From NCBI RefSeq assembly GCF_001870465.1, contig NZ_MDGK01000031.1, positions 186,001-250,000 on the forward strand: a stretch of DNA of 64,000 nucleotides, read 5' to 3'. Below are positions 8,196 through 17,932 of this stretch, piece by piece. Below the pieces are notes generated by a model that saw only the letters and a list, made by a program, of their open reading frames with translations, ran no database searches and was not told the origin of the DNA. A program made the position numbers and the translations under genes. The stretch comes from Pseudomonas extremorientalis (lineage in GTDB: Bacteria > Pseudomonadota > Gammaproteobacteria > Pseudomonadales > Pseudomonadaceae). Positions within the stretch are counted from its first letter, which is position 1, and every line of letters begins with the position of its first letter.

Positions 8196-9737
8196 ATGAA
8201 CAATCCAATGAGCCGCGGGCCTGTTACCGCGCGATCCGCGCTGGTACTGGTGACCGCCAGCCTGCTTTCCCTGTCTGTACACGCCGCCAACCTGACCCGC
8301 GACAACGGTGCCGCCGTCGGTGACAACCAGAACTCGCAAACCGCCGGCGCCAATGGCCCGGTGCTACTCCAGGATGTGCAGCTTATTCAGAAATTGCAGC
8401 GCTTCGACCGCGAACGCATCCCCGAGCGCGTCGTACACGCCCGTGGTACCGGTGCCCACGGCACCTTTACCGTCACTGACAGCCTCAGCGACCTGACCAA
8501 GGCCAAGGTGTTTGCCGCCGGCGAGGCCACCCCGGTGTTCGTGCGCTTCTCCGCCGTGGTCCACGGCAACCACTCCCCGGAAACCCTGCGTGACCCACGC
8601 GGTTTCGCCACCAAGTTCTATACCGCCGAAGGCAATTGGGATTTGGTGGGCAACAACTTCCCGACGTTCTTCATCCGTGATGCCATCAAGTTCCCTGACA
8701 TGGTCCACGCGTTCAAGCCAGACCCACGTACCAACCTGGATGACGATTCGCGGCGCTTCGACTTCTTCTCCCACGTGCCCGAAGCCACCCGTACGCTGAC
8801 CGAGTTGTACTCCGACTCCGGCACCCCGGCCAGTTATCGGGAGATGGACGGCAACGGTGTGCACGCCTACAAGCTGATCAACGCCAAGGGTGAAGTGCAC
8901 TACGTCAAGTTCCACTGGAAAAGCCTGCAAGGCATCAAGAACCTCGATCCCAAGCAGGTCACCGAAGTGCAGGGCCGCGACTACAGCCACATGACCAATG
9001 ACTTGGTCACCCACATCAACAAGGGCGACTTCCCCAAGTGGGACCTGTACGTGCAGGTGCTCAAGCCTGAAGACCTGGCCAAGTTCGATTTCGACCCGCT
9101 GGACGCCACCAAGATCTGGCCGAACGTGCCTGAGCGCAAAGTCGGGCAAATGGTGTTGAACCGCAACCCGGCCAACGTGTTCCAGGAAACCGAGCAGGTA
9201 GCCATGGCCCCGGCCAACCTGGTGCCGGGCATCGAGCCGTCGGAAGATCGCCTGCTGCAAGGCCGGGTGTTCTCCTACGCCGACACCCAGATGTATCGCC
9301 TGGGCGCCAATGCCCTGCAACTGCCGATCAACGCGCCACGGGTGACCGTCAACAACGGCAACCAGGACGGCGCGATGAACTTCGGCAAGACCACCACCGG
9401 TGTGAACTACCAGCCAAGTCGCCTGTTGCCACGGGAAGAACCGCAAACCGCGCGCTACAGCCAGTCGGCGCTGTCAGGCAGCACCCAGCAGGCGAAGATC
9501 CAGCGTGAGCAGAACTTCAAGCAAGCGGGTGACTTGTACCGCTCCTACAGCAAGAAAGAGCGTCAGGACTTGATCGAAAACTTCGGCGGCTCGCTGGCCA
9601 CCACCGATGACGAGAGCAAGCACATCATCCTGTCGTTCCTCTACAAAGCCGACCCGGAGTACGGCACCGGTGTGGCCAAGGTGGCCAAGGGTGACCTGGC
9701 GCGCGTGAAGGCGCTGGCGGAAAAACTGACTGACTGA
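8196..9737 (+). CDS. katB: Periplasmic catalase KatB
   Basis: A 513-residue monofunctional haem catalase (2 H2O2 to O2 and 2 H2O). Residues 1-31 form a Sec signal peptide ending in SVHAAN, pointing to the periplasm. The distal His lies in RVVHARGTG (about residue 71), the distal Asn in LVGNNFPTFF, and the proximal haem Tyr in GRVFSYADTQMYRLG (about residue 370). The ATG at 8196 follows AGAGGAAA. It is followed directly by ankB, as in P. aeruginosa, where KatB is peroxide-inducible. Confidence 0.96.
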   Translation: MNNPMSRGPVTARSALVLVTASLLSLSVHAANLTRDNGAAVGDNQNSQTAGANGPVLLQDVQLIQKLQRFDRERIPERVVHARGTGAHGTFTVTDSLSDLTKAKVFAAGEATPVFVRFSAVVHGNHSPETLRDPRGFATKFYTAEGNWDLVGNNFPTFFIRDAIKFPDMVHAFKPDPRTNLDDDSRRFDFFSHVPEATRTLTELYSDSGTPASYREMDGNGVHAYKLINAKGEVHYVKFHWKSLQGIKNLDPKQVTEVQGRDYSHMTNDLVTHINKGDFPKWDLYVQVLKPEDLAKFDFDPLDATKIWPNVPERKVGQMVLNRNPANVFQETEQVAMAPANLVPGIEPSEDRLLQGRVFSYADTQMYRLGANALQLPINAPRVTVNNGNQDGAMNFGKTTTGVNYQPSRLLPREEPQTARYSQSALSGSTQQAKIQREQNFKQAGDLYRSYSKKERQDLIENFGGSLATTDDESKHIILSFLYKADPEYGTGVAKVAKGDLARVKALAEKLTD

Positions 9738-9795
9738 TCCGTTGGTTACGGTCGACGCCCCCATACGGGCGTCGACCCCTGGCAGGAGAACAACC

Positions 9796-10335
9796 ATGCG
9801 AATTTCTATCGGCTTGCTGATGACCATGCTGGCCTTTGTCGCCCAGGCCGAGACTCCCGACCCGGTGGCGCTCAAGGCCCAATTGCAGGACTACTATTTC
9901 GACGCCGCCCGCCGTGGCGACCTCGACATGCTCAATACTTTTATCGACTCCGGCTACAGCCTCAACACCCAGGACGACAAGGGCTACACCGCGCTGATCC
10001 TCGCTGCCTACCACGGCCAGGGGCCTTTCGTGGAGCGCCTGCTCAACGCCGGTGCCGACGCCTGCGTGCAGGACAAACGCGGCAACACCGCGCTGATGGG
10101 CGCGATCTTCAAGGGCGAGTTGAAAATCGCCCAGCGCCTGCTGGCCACCGACTGCAACCCCGACCAGCGCAACGGTGCCGGACAGACCGCGGCCATGTAC
10201 GCCGGGCTGTTCAAGCGTGTCGAGCTGCTGGATGAACTCAAGGCCAGGGGGGCCGATCTCAATGCCGAAGACCCGGTCGGTAACACCGCTTCACGCTTGG
10301 CCAGTGGTGAAATCCGGACCCCGGCGCCGCGCTGA
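9796..10335 (+). CDS. ankB: Secreted ankyrin-repeat protein AnkB
   Basis: A 179-residue protein with an N-terminal signal peptide (MRISIGLLMTMLAFVAQA) and about four ankyrin repeats between residues 35 and 170, such as DDKGYTALILAAYHGQ and DKRGNTALMGAIFKGE. The start is the ATG at 9796 behind CAGGAGAA, 58 bases after katB. In P. aeruginosa AnkB is needed for full KatB activity, so a periplasmic scaffold or protector of KatB is the likely role. Confidence 0.92.
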   Translation: MRISIGLLMTMLAFVAQAETPDPVALKAQLQDYYFDAARRGDLDMLNTFIDSGYSLNTQDDKGYTALILAAYHGQGPFVERLLNAGADACVQDKRGNTALMGAIFKGELKIAQRLLATDCNPDQRNGAGQTAAMYAGLFKRVELLDELKARGADLNAEDPVGNTASRLASGEIRTPAPR

Positions 10336-10370
10336 GCTATCATCGCGGTTTTTCGGTTGGAGGTTCTCAA

Positions 10371-11738
10371 ATGGCAAAGGCCAAGCGCATGTACGGCTGC
10401 ACGGAGTGCGGCGCGACCTTTCCCAAGTGGGCCGGCCAGTGCTCCGAGTGCGGTGCGTGGAACACCCTGACTGAAACCATGATTGAGAGTGGCGGTGCGG
10501 CGGCCCCCACCGGCCGCGCCGGCTGGACCGGGCAGCAGGCGCAGATCAAGACCCTGGCTGAAGTCAGCGTCGAAGAGATCCCGCGTTTTTCCACGGCATC
10601 CGGCGAATTGGACCGCGTGCTGGGCGGCGGCCTGGTGGACGGCTCGGTGGTGCTGATCGGCGGCGACCCGGGCATCGGCAAGTCGACGATTTTGCTGCAA
10701 ACCCTGTGCAGCATCGCCAGCCGCATGCCGGCGCTGTACGTCACCGGCGAAGAATCCCAGCAACAAGTGGCCATGCGCGCCCGCCGCCTGGGGTTGCCCC
10801 AGGATCAGCTGCGGGTCATGACCGAGACCTGCATCGAAAGCATCATTGCCACGGCCCGTATCGAAAAGCCCAAGGTCATGGTGATCGACTCGATCCAGAC
10901 CATTTTCACCGAGCAGTTGCAATCGGCGCCGGGCGGCGTGTCCCAGGTGCGCGAGAGTGCGGCGCTGCTGGTGCGGTATGCCAAGCAGAGCGGCACGGCG
11001 ATCTTCCTGGTCGGCCACGTCACCAAGGAAGGCGCGCTGGCCGGGCCTCGGGTGCTCGAGCATATGGTCGACACGGTGCTGTATTTCGAGGGCGAGTCCG
11101 ATGGTCGCCTGCGCTTGCTGCGGGCGGTGAAGAACCGCTTCGGGGCGGTGAACGAGTTGGGTGTATTCGCCATGACCGACCGGGGGCTGAAAGAAGTCTC
11201 CAACCCATCAGCGATTTTCCTGACGCGTGCCCAGGAAGAAGTCCCAGGCAGTGTGGTGATGGCAACGTGGGAAGGCACCCGGCCGATGCTGGTGGAAGTG
11301 CAGGCGTTGGTGGATGACAGCCACCTGGCCAACCCGCGCCGCGTGACCCTGGGCCTGGACCAGAACCGCCTGGCGATGCTGTTGGCGGTCCTGCACCGCC
11401 ACGGTGGCATCCCGACCCATGACCAGGACGTGTTCCTCAACGTGGTCGGCGGGGTCAAGGTGCTGGAGACCGCCTCCGACCTGGCGTTGATGGCGGCAGT
11501 CATGTCCAGCCTGCGTAACCGGCCATTGCCCCATGACCTGCTGGTGTTTGGTGAAGTCGGTTTGTCCGGTGAAGTTCGCCCGGTGCCCAGCGGCCAGGAG
11601 CGCTTGAAGGAAGCGGCCAAGCATGGTTTCAAGCGCGCCATCGTGCCCAAGGGCAACGCACCGAAGGAATCGCCGCCCGGGATACAGATTATTGGGGTGA
11701 CCCGCCTGGAGCAGGCACTGGATGCACTTTTCGAGTAA
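10371..11738 (+). CDS. radA: DNA repair protein RadA (Sms)
   Basis: A 455-residue RecA-like ATPase that promotes branch migration in homologous recombination. It has the N-terminal C4 zinc finger (CTECG at about residue 10, CSECG at 24), a Walker A motif GGDPGIGKST near residue 97, the RadA-specific KNRFG motif near residue 254, and a C-terminal Lon-protease-like domain. The ATG at 10371 follows GGAGG. The gene order radA, unknown gene, mapZ matches P. aeruginosa. Confidence 0.97.
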   Translation: MAKAKRMYGCTECGATFPKWAGQCSECGAWNTLTETMIESGGAAAPTGRAGWTGQQAQIKTLAEVSVEEIPRFSTASGELDRVLGGGLVDGSVVLIGGDPGIGKSTILLQTLCSIASRMPALYVTGEESQQQVAMRARRLGLPQDQLRVMTETCIESIIATARIEKPKVMVIDSIQTIFTEQLQSAPGGVSQVRESAALLVRYAKQSGTAIFLVGHVTKEGALAGPRVLEHMVDTVLYFEGESDGRLRLLRAVKNRFGAVNELGVFAMTDRGLKEVSNPSAIFLTRAQEEVPGSVVMATWEGTRPMLVEVQALVDDSHLANPRRVTLGLDQNRLAMLLAVLHRHGGIPTHDQDVFLNVVGGVKVLETASDLALMAAVMSSLRNRPLPHDLLVFGEVGLSGEVRPVPSGQERLKEAAKHGFKRAIVPKGNAPKESPPGIQIIGVTRLEQALDALFE

Positions 11739-11753
11739 ACAGGGATGGGCGCA

Positions 11754-12479
11754 ATGCAACGAACGAATCGCTGGGGCGTGCTCGCCCTGTTCATGACCTT
11801 GGCCGGTCTGCCTGTCCTGGCGTGGGCCGACTTGCCGGCGGGATATCGCCTGGCGCAAAAGCTGGTCACGGAAGAAGGCAGCGTGCTGCAGGTGCTGGAA
11901 GACCAGCGCATCAGCGCTCAATTGCACAAGGACAGTTGGGGCAACGGGTTGGACGAAGACTCGTTCGACGAGCCCGGTGACCTGGTTGAAAACCCGTTGC
12001 TCGACGCCCAGGTGCGTCTGGTGTCGGCCGCCGGCGAGGTGATCGCGCGCAAGGACCTCGGCTACCCGCTGGCCAAGGTCAAGAAAGCCCCGCTCAAGGG
12101 ACAGCCCGCGCCTGTGTATTTTTTGATCATTGATCAGACCGCGCCCATGGGCAGCTACAGTGGCCCGGCCACGCAACTGTTACTGCCTGCCAAACAGCAA
12201 CTGGAACCGGTGAGCTACCAGGACACCGATGGCAAACTCAAACCACTGACCCTGGCCAGCACCGGCAAGGCGGCCTGGAAGGTTTCGACGCCCGTCGACG
12301 GTAGTGCGGATGAGCTGTTGCAAATCTCGTGCTTTATGGACGGCGACGGTGACGATGATTTTGCCACGCGTTACCAGACCTACCGTTGGGTGGATGGCCA
12401 GTGGCAGGCGGCATCGACGCAGAAAGCCGGTTACTGGGACACGGAAAGCGACTTCCCGGCGCGTACGGCATTTCCCTGA
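11754..12479 (+). CDS. Secreted protein of unknown function
   Basis: A 241-residue protein with a signal peptide ending near LPVLAWA. The mature part is acidic, with a run GDGDDDF near residue 200 that could bind calcium. No family is recognised. Two starts are possible: the ATG at 11754, chosen because AGGGATGG lies 8 bases upstream, or the ATG at 11745, which sits directly against that sequence. It follows radA by 15 bases and may be co-transcribed with it. It is convergent with mapZ. Confidence 0.8.
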   Translation: MQRTNRWGVLALFMTLAGLPVLAWADLPAGYRLAQKLVTEEGSVLQVLEDQRISAQLHKDSWGNGLDEDSFDEPGDLVENPLLDAQVRLVSAAGEVIARKDLGYPLAKVKKAPLKGQPAPVYFLIIDQTAPMGSYSGPATQLLLPAKQQLEPVSYQDTDGKLKPLTLASTGKAAWKVSTPVDGSADELLQISCFMDGDGDDDFATRYQTYRWVDGQWQAASTQKAGYWDTESDFPARTAFP

Positions 12480-12483
12480 GCCG

Positions 12484-12852
12484 TCATACTTCCAGCAAGG
12501 CGGCCAACTCCCGGTGCAGCTCGTCCTCGTCACCCAGGTTCAACTCGATCAACCGCCGCAAGTGGCTGATCGAATCCAGTTCGATGTGCTGACACACAAA
12601 CCCCAGTTGCCCATGATCCTCATGGGTCAGTCGCACTTGCATCTTTATATGTGCCTTCGGATCCAGGCGTATATCGACGTCGAACGGCAGCGCCTTGTTG
12701 CCCTTCCAGTCTTCCGGCCGTTGCACCAGCAGGCCTTTTAGCGACAGGTCCACCAATTGCACTGGCCATTCGCGGCCGTTTTGCCGAATTTCGGTCTTGG
12801 CATCAAAGGCGATGCGGCGGAAACGACGGCGGTCAGACGGTTGCTCGGTCAT
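12484..12852 (-). CDS. mapZ: PilZ-domain c-di-GMP adaptor MapZ
   Basis: A 122-residue single PilZ domain. The c-di-GMP-binding arginines lie in the N-terminal DRRRFRR segment and the second motif is DLSLKG (about residues 36-41). The C-terminal helix (DSISHLRRLIELNLGDE) closely resembles P. aeruginosa PA4608/MapZ, which binds the chemotaxis methyltransferase CheR when loaded with c-di-GMP. The conserved neighbourhood with radA supports the assignment. The large diguanylate cyclase/phosphodiesterase morA lies 5 kb away. Confidence 0.9.
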   Translation of the reverse strand: MTEQPSDRRRFRRIAFDAKTEIRQNGREWPVQLVDLSLKGLLVQRPEDWKGNKALPFDVDIRLDPKAHIKMQVRLTHEDHGQLGFVCQHIELDSISHLRRLIELNLGDEDELHRELAALLEV

Positions 12853-13026
12853 GGTGAAGCCCTCCGGGGATAGGGGGATTGTAGCCGTGCGCCACTATTG
12901 GCTCGGTTTTTCTGCTTTTTTTGTCCGCAGAAGGCTCTAGACCAACGTAGGGGGGTGGCCTTTAAGTCCAGTAGCGCTAAACTCCGGATGGCTGTCCTTT
13001 CTGTCCACCCTGGCTGGAATATAAAA

Positions 13027-15093
13027 ATGAAAAATAATAATAGCCTGCTACGCCACCTACCCTGGCTGGTGCTGGCAATCGTAGGAGCGTGCGCCCTGGG
13101 CGTAGTGGCCTTGCGCCGCGGCGAGGCGATCAACGCCTTGTGGATTGTGGTCGCTGCTGTGGCCATCTACCTGGTTGCGTACCGTTACTACAGTCTGTTC
13201 ATCGCTAACAATGTGATGCAACTCGACCCACGGCGGGCCACCCCCGCAGTGCTCAACAACGACGGTCTGGACTATGTGCCGACCAACAAACACATCCTTT
13301 TTGGTCACCACTTTGCGGCGATTGCCGGTGCAGGCCCGCTGGTCGGCCCGGTATTGGCGGCGCAAATGGGTTACCTGCCCGGCACGCTCTGGCTGATTGC
13401 CGGCGTGGTGCTGGCCGGTGCGGTGCAGGACTTCATGGTCCTGTTCCTGTCCACCCGTCGCAACGGCCGTTCCCTGGGCGACATGGTTCGCGAAGAGATG
13501 GGCCGCATCCCGGGGACCATCGCGCTGTTCGGCTGCTTCCTGATCATGATCATCATCCTCGCGGTGCTGGCGCTGATCGTGGTCAAGGCCCTGGCCGAGA
13601 GCCCATGGGGCATTTTCACGGTGATGGCGACCATCCCGATCGCGATGTTCATGGGCATCTACATGCGCTACATCCGCCCGGGCCGCATCGGTGAAATCTC
13701 GATCATCGGCGTGCTGTTGCTGCTGGGTTCGATCTGGCTGGGCGGGCAGATTGCCGCTGATCCGGTCTGGGCCAAGGCGTTCACCTTCACCGGTATCCAG
13801 ATCACCTGGATGCTGATCGGCTACGGTTTCGTCGCCGCCGTTCTGCCGGTGTGGCTGATCCTGGCTCCGCGTGACTACCTTTCCACCTTCCTCAAGATCG
13901 GCACCATCATCGCCCTGGCGATCGGCATCCTGGTCACCATGCCAGAACTGAAAATGCCGGCCTTGACCCAGTTCATCGACGGTACCGGCCCGGTGTGGAA
14001 GGGCGGCCTCTTCCCGTTCCTGTTCATCACCATCGCCTGTGGCGCGGTCTCGGGTTTCCACGCGCTGATCTCCTCGGGCACCACGCCCAAGCTGCTGGAT
14101 AACGAAACCAACGCCCGCTACATCGGTTACGGCGGCATGCTGATGGAGTCGTTCGTGGCCATCATGGCGATGGTCGCCGCTTCGGTGATCGAACCTGGCG
14201 TGTACTTCGCCATGAACAGCCCGGCCGCTGTGGTCGGTGGTGATGTGGTGGCCGTGGCGCAAACCGTCAGCAGTTGGGGCTTTGCGATCACGCCTGAGGC
14301 GCTGCAAGCCGTGGCCCATGATATTGGCGAAACCACCATTCTGGCCCGTGCCGGTGGTGCGCCGACATTGGCGGTGGGTATCGCACAGATCCTGCACAGC
14401 GTACTGCCGGGTGAAAACACCATGGCATTCTGGTACCACTTTGCGATCCTGTTCGAAGCCCTGTTCATCCTGACGGCGGTGGATGCGGGCACCCGTGCCG
14501 GCCGCTTCATGCTGCAGGACCTGCTGGGTTCCTTCGTGCCGGCGCTGAAACGCACCGAGTCGTGGACCGCCAACCTCATTGCAACCGCCGGTTGCGTGGC
14601 GATGTGGGGTTACCTGCTGTACCAGGGCGTGATCGACCCACTGGGCGGTATCAACACCTTGTGGCCACTGTTCGGTATCTCCAACCAGATGCTGGCAGGT
14701 ATCGCGCTGATGCTGGCAACCGTTGTGCTGATCAAAATGAAACGCCAACGCTACATCTGGGTGACCATGCTGCCGGCTGTCTGGCTGCTGATCTGCACCA
14801 CCACGGCGGGCTTCATCAAGCTGTTCGACGCGAACCCTGCGATTGGCTTCCTGTCGCTGGCCAAGAAGTACAGCGATGCATTGGCCAACGGCCAGATCCT
14901 CGCCCCGGCGAAGAGCATCGACCAGATGCAGCACGTGATCTACAACGCCTACACCAACGCAACGCTGACGGCGCTGTTCCTGTTCGTGGTGTTCAGCATC
15001 CTGTTCTATGCGCTCAAGGTCGGCGTCGCCGCCTGGGGCAACAAAGAACGTACGGATAAAGAAGCCCCGTTCCAGGCTGTGCCGGACGCGTAA
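13027..15093 (+). CDS. cstA: CstA-family pyruvate/peptide transporter
   Basis: A 688-residue inner-membrane protein with about 16-18 hydrophobic segments, of the carbon-starvation protein A family. E. coli CstA and its paralogue BtsT import pyruvate, and CstA also affects peptide uptake. The motif FGHHFAAIAGAGPLVGPVLA near residue 98 is diagnostic. The start is the ATG at 13027; an upstream extension of 43 codons lacks similarity. The cognate small partner ybdD follows after 15 bases. Confidence 0.95.
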   Translation: MKNNNSLLRHLPWLVLAIVGACALGVVALRRGEAINALWIVVAAVAIYLVAYRYYSLFIANNVMQLDPRRATPAVLNNDGLDYVPTNKHILFGHHFAAIAGAGPLVGPVLAAQMGYLPGTLWLIAGVVLAGAVQDFMVLFLSTRRNGRSLGDMVREEMGRIPGTIALFGCFLIMIIILAVLALIVVKALAESPWGIFTVMATIPIAMFMGIYMRYIRPGRIGEISIIGVLLLLGSIWLGGQIAADPVWAKAFTFTGIQITWMLIGYGFVAAVLPVWLILAPRDYLSTFLKIGTIIALAIGILVTMPELKMPALTQFIDGTGPVWKGGLFPFLFITIACGAVSGFHALISSGTTPKLLDNETNARYIGYGGMLMESFVAIMAMVAASVIEPGVYFAMNSPAAVVGGDVVAVAQTVSSWGFAITPEALQAVAHDIGETTILARAGGAPTLAVGIAQILHSVLPGENTMAFWYHFAILFEALFILTAVDAGTRAGRFMLQDLLGSFVPALKRTESWTANLIATAGCVAMWGYLLYQGVIDPLGGINTLWPLFGISNQMLAGIALMLATVVLIKMKRQRYIWVTMLPAVWLLICTTTAGFIKLFDANPAIGFLSLAKKYSDALANGQILAPAKSIDQMQHVIYNAYTNATLTALFLFVVFSILFYALKVGVAAWGNKERTDKEAPFQAVPDA

Positions 15094-15108
15094 TCGAGGG
15101 TTGCAACC

Positions 15109-15306
15109 ATGTTCAATGACATCAGTCGCCTCGGTAAATACCTCGGTCAGGCCGCGCGCCTGATGGTCGGCATGCCCGACTACGACACCTACGTCGAGCA
15201 TATGCAAACCAAACACCCGGACAAGCCGGTGATGGACTACAAGGCGTTCTTCCGGGAACGCCAGGAAGCCCGTTACGGCGGCAAGGGTGGGCCCAAGTGC
15301 TGTTGA
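15109..15306 (+). CDS. ybdD: YbdD/YjiX family small partner of CstA
   Basis: A 65-residue basic protein of the DUF466 family (YbdD in E. coli). The core [12 protein letters not shown] and the C-terminal [13 protein letters not shown] are diagnostic. Proteins of this family are co-encoded with CstA/BtsT and are required for pyruvate uptake in E. coli. The ATG follows the cstA stop by 15 bases, so the two are an operon. A REP pair lies downstream, before yjiA. Confidence 0.93.
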   Translation: MFNDISRLGKYLGQAARLMVGMPDYDTYVEHMQTKHPDKPVMDYKAFFRERQEARYGGKGGPKCC

Positions 15307-15322
15307 GTTAACGCAATATCCC

Positions 15323-15410
15323 TGTGGGAGGGGGCTTGCCCCCGATAGCGGTGTGTCAGTGACAGGTAAGTGCCTGACACGCTGCTATCGGGGGCGAGCC
15401 CCCTCCCACA
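15323..15410. repeat. REPIN (two inverted REP elements)
   Basis: Two inverted copies of the REP, GTGGGAGGGGGCTTGCCCCC and its complement GGGGGCGAGCCCCCTCCCAC, are separated by about 35 bases. The pair can fold into a long hairpin between ybdD and yjiA, where it may stabilise the upstream cstA-ybdD message. Confidence 0.9.
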
Positions 15411-15443
15411 TTTGTTTCTGTGTTCCTTCAAGGAGAATTTCTT

Positions 15444-16403
15444 TTGTCCTCTCCCATTCCAGTCACGGTCCTCAGCGGCTTCCTCGGCGCCGGCAAGACC
15501 ACCTTGCTGCGCCACCTGCTCAAAGCCGAGCACGGCCTGAAAATCGCCGTGATCGAAAACGAATTCAGTGACGCCGGTATCGACACCCAGCTGTTGGGCG
15601 CAGAACCGGTGCAAGTCATGACCCTGTCCAACGGCTGCGTGTGCTGCACCATCCACACCGACCTGACCAAGGCCCTGTACCTGCTGCTCGAGCGCCTGGA
15701 CAGCGGCGAGATCGCCTTCGACCGCCTGGTGATCGAGTGCACCGGCCTGGCCGACCCGGCACCTGTGGCCCAGACCTTTTTCATCGACGAGGAACTGCGC
15801 GAGCGCTACATCCTCGACGGCATCATCACCCTGGTGGACGCGGCCCACGCCGAGCACCACCTGACCCAGACCATTGCCCAGGCCCAGATCGGCTTTGCCG
15901 ACCGCCTGTTGGTGAGCAAACGCGACCTGGTGGATGACGCTACCTTCGATGCGCTCAGTGAGCGCCTGACCCGCATCAATCGTCGTGCGCCGATCCGGGT
16001 GGTGGATCATGGCAAGATCGACCTGGCCGAGTTGCTCGATGTGCGCGGCTTCAACCTTAATGCCGGCATGAGCTTGCGTCCGGTGAGCAAGGCGCCGTCC
16101 ATCGATCGTATCTCCAGCCTGGTATTGCGCACCGACCAGCCGCTGGATATCGACCGACTCAGTGAGTTCATGAACGAACTGCTGGAAGACCACGGCAAGC
16201 AACTGCTGCGCTACAAAGGCGTGCTGAACATTGCCGGGGAAGACCGGCGCATGGTGTTCCAGGGCGTGCTCAAGCTCTACGGTTTCGATTGGGATACCGA
16301 ATGGGCCGAAGGCGAGGTGCGAGAGAGTGTGATCGTGTTCATTGCCGATGAGTTGCCCGAAGACAAGATTCGCGAAGGTTTCCGGCGCGTTTATCAGGAA
16401 TAA
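15444..16403 (+). CDS. yjiA: CobW/P47K-family GTPase YjiA
   Basis: A 319-residue G3E-family GTPase, probably a metal-dependent chaperone. The Walker A motif is GFLGAGKTT (residues 12-20), the metal-binding CxCC motif is in NGCVCCTI near residue 64, and the G3 and G4 motifs appear as ECTGLADP and SKRD. The start is taken as TTG 15444, placed 8 bases after AAGGAG and giving MSSPIPVTVLSGF. It neighbours cstA-ybdD as in E. coli yjiY-yjiX-yjiA, suggesting a conserved but unexplained link with pyruvate transport. Confidence 0.92.
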   Translation: MSSPIPVTVLSGFLGAGKTTLLRHLLKAEHGLKIAVIENEFSDAGIDTQLLGAEPVQVMTLSNGCVCCTIHTDLTKALYLLLERLDSGEIAFDRLVIECTGLADPAPVAQTFFIDEELRERYILDGIITLVDAAHAEHHLTQTIAQAQIGFADRLLVSKRDLVDDATFDALSERLTRINRRAPIRVVDHGKIDLAELLDVRGFNLNAGMSLRPVSKAPSIDRISSLVLRTDQPLDIDRLSEFMNELLEDHGKQLLRYKGVLNIAGEDRRMVFQGVLKLYGFDWDTEWAEGEVRESVIVFIADELPEDKIREGFRRVYQE

Positions 16404-16433
16404 AAAAGCCCGGCTCAAGAGCCGGGCTTTTTA
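16404..16433. terminator. Bidirectional terminator between yjiA and glyA
   Basis: AAAAAGCCCGGCTC and GAGCCGGGCTTTTT form a near-perfect stem with a two-base loop, positioned to end both convergent genes. Confidence 0.93.
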
Positions 16434-16448
16434 GTCAAGCAACTGCAA

Positions 16449-17702
16449 TCAAGCGCCGTACACCGGCAGCTTCTTGCAGATGGCCTTGACCTTCTCACGT
16501 ACCGCGTCGATCACGGCTTCGTTGTTCAGGTCGGCCAGGATGTCGCAGATCCAGCCGGCCAGTTCCTTGCACTCTGCTTCCTTGAAGCCGCGAGTGGTCA
16601 CAGCCGGGGTGCCGAAGCGCAGGCCGGAGGTGACGAACGGCGAACGTGGGTCGTTCGGCACGGAGTTCTTGTTCACGGTGATGAAGGCTTTGCCCAGAGC
16701 CGCGTCAGCATCCTTACCGGAGATGTCCTGCTTGATCAGCGACAGCAGGAACAGGTGGTTTTCAGTACCGCCAGACACTACGTCAAAGCCGCGCTCGATG
16801 AACACGCTGGCCATGGCCTGGGCGTTCTTTACCACTTGTTGCTGGTAGGTCTTGAACTCAGGCTGCAGCGCTTCCTTGAAGCAGATCGCTTTGGCGGCGA
16901 TCACGTGCTCCAGCGGGCCACCCTGGGCGCCTGGGAATACGGCGGAGTTCAGCTTCTTCTCGATGTCGGCGTTGGCACGAGCCAGGATCAGGCCGCCACG
17001 TGGACCGCGCAGGGTCTTGTGGGTGGTGGTGGTCACGACGTCAGCGAAAGGTACTGGGTTCGGGTAGACGCCAGCGGCGACCAGACCGGCCACGTGGGCC
17101 ATGTCGACGAACAGGTACGCACCGACCTTGTCAGCGATGGCGCGGAAGCGTGGGAAGTCCAGGATCTGCGAGTAGGCAGAGAAACCGGCCACGATCATTT
17201 TTGGCTTGTGTTCAACCGCCAGGCGCTCGACTTCGTCGTAGTCGATCAGGCCGTTGGCATCGATACCGTATTGAACGGCGTTGTACAGCTTGCCGGAGGA
17301 GGAAACGCTGGCGCCGTGGGTCAGGTGACCGCCGTGGGCCAGGCTCATGCCCAGGATGGTGTCGCCGCCTTGCAGCAGGGCCAGGTACACGGCGCTGTTG
17401 GCTTGGGAACCGGCGTGCGGCTGGACGTTGGCGTAGTCGGCGCCGAACAGTTCCTTGGCACGGTCAATGGCCAGTTGCTCAACCACGTCGACGTACTCGC
17501 AACCACCGTAGTAGCGCTTGCCCGGGTAGCCTTCGGCGTACTTGTTGGTCAGAACCGAACCTTGAGCCTCCATTACCGCAGGGCTGGTGTAGTTTTCCGA
17601 AGCGATCAGCTCAATGTGCTCTTCCTGGCGCACGGCTTCTTGCTCCATGGCGGCGAAGAGATCGGCGTCGTACTTGGCAATAGTCAAATCACGGCTGAAC
17701 AT
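16449..17702 (-). CDS. glyA: Serine hydroxymethyltransferase
   Basis: A 417-residue PLP enzyme that interconverts serine and glycine while charging tetrahydrofolate with a one-carbon unit. The PLP lysine lies in [15 protein letters not shown] (about residues 222-236). The N-terminus [12 protein letters not shown] and C-terminus KLPVYGA are typical of Pseudomonas GlyA. The chosen ATG at 17702 has GAGGA six bases upstream; a TTG four codons earlier overlaps that site and is rejected. It lies downstream of morA on the same strand, separated by a REP pair. Confidence 0.97.
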   Translation of the reverse strand: MFSRDLTIAKYDADLFAAMEQEAVRQEEHIELIASENYTSPAVMEAQGSVLTNKYAEGYPGKRYYGGCEYVDVVEQLAIDRAKELFGADYANVQPHAGSQANSAVYLALLQGGDTILGMSLAHGGHLTHGASVSSSGKLYNAVQYGIDANGLIDYDEVERLAVEHKPKMIVAGFSAYSQILDFPRFRAIADKVGAYLFVDMAHVAGLVAAGVYPNPVPFADVVTTTTHKTLRGPRGGLILARANADIEKKLNSAVFPGAQGGPLEHVIAAKAICFKEALQPEFKTYQQQVVKNAQAMASVFIERGFDVVSGGTENHLFLLSLIKQDISGKDADAALGKAFITVNKNSVPNDPRSPFVTSGLRFGTPAVTTRGFKEAECKELAGWICDILADLNNEAVIDAVREKVKAICKKLPVYGA

Positions 17703-17829
17703 GGCGGTCCTCAAGGATCGGGGGCAGAAAAGGAGGGCATTCTAACCCAATGGGTTTTAGATGGCATATGAAAGGACATCATGTCGCGGACAAGTGGGGC
17801 TCATCTGGGGATAGGCGGTGGCTGTGAGT

Positions 17830-17910
17830 GCCTTATCGGGGGGCAAGCCCCTTCCACAGTTGAATGTGTTCGCAGATCAGAATGTGGGAGGGGGCTTGCC
17901 CCCGATGAGG
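17830..17910. repeat. REPIN between glyA and morA
   Basis: Two inverted REP elements (ATCGGGGGGCAAGCCCC at about 17834 and GTGGGAGGGGGCTTGCCCCC at about 17884) are separated by about 25 bases. The left arm is slightly degenerate. It sits between the 5' side of glyA and the 3' end of morA. Confidence 0.85.
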
Positions 17911-17932
17911 CCAGTGGCCTCACCGCAGAATT

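Noticed and set aside
13057-15216. Long open frame antisense to cstA and ybdD
   Set aside because: Composition is rich in H, Q, D and G with no family match, and the real CstA frame covers it. Same for similar frames against dnaK, the Lon-like gene, lldE and ettA.
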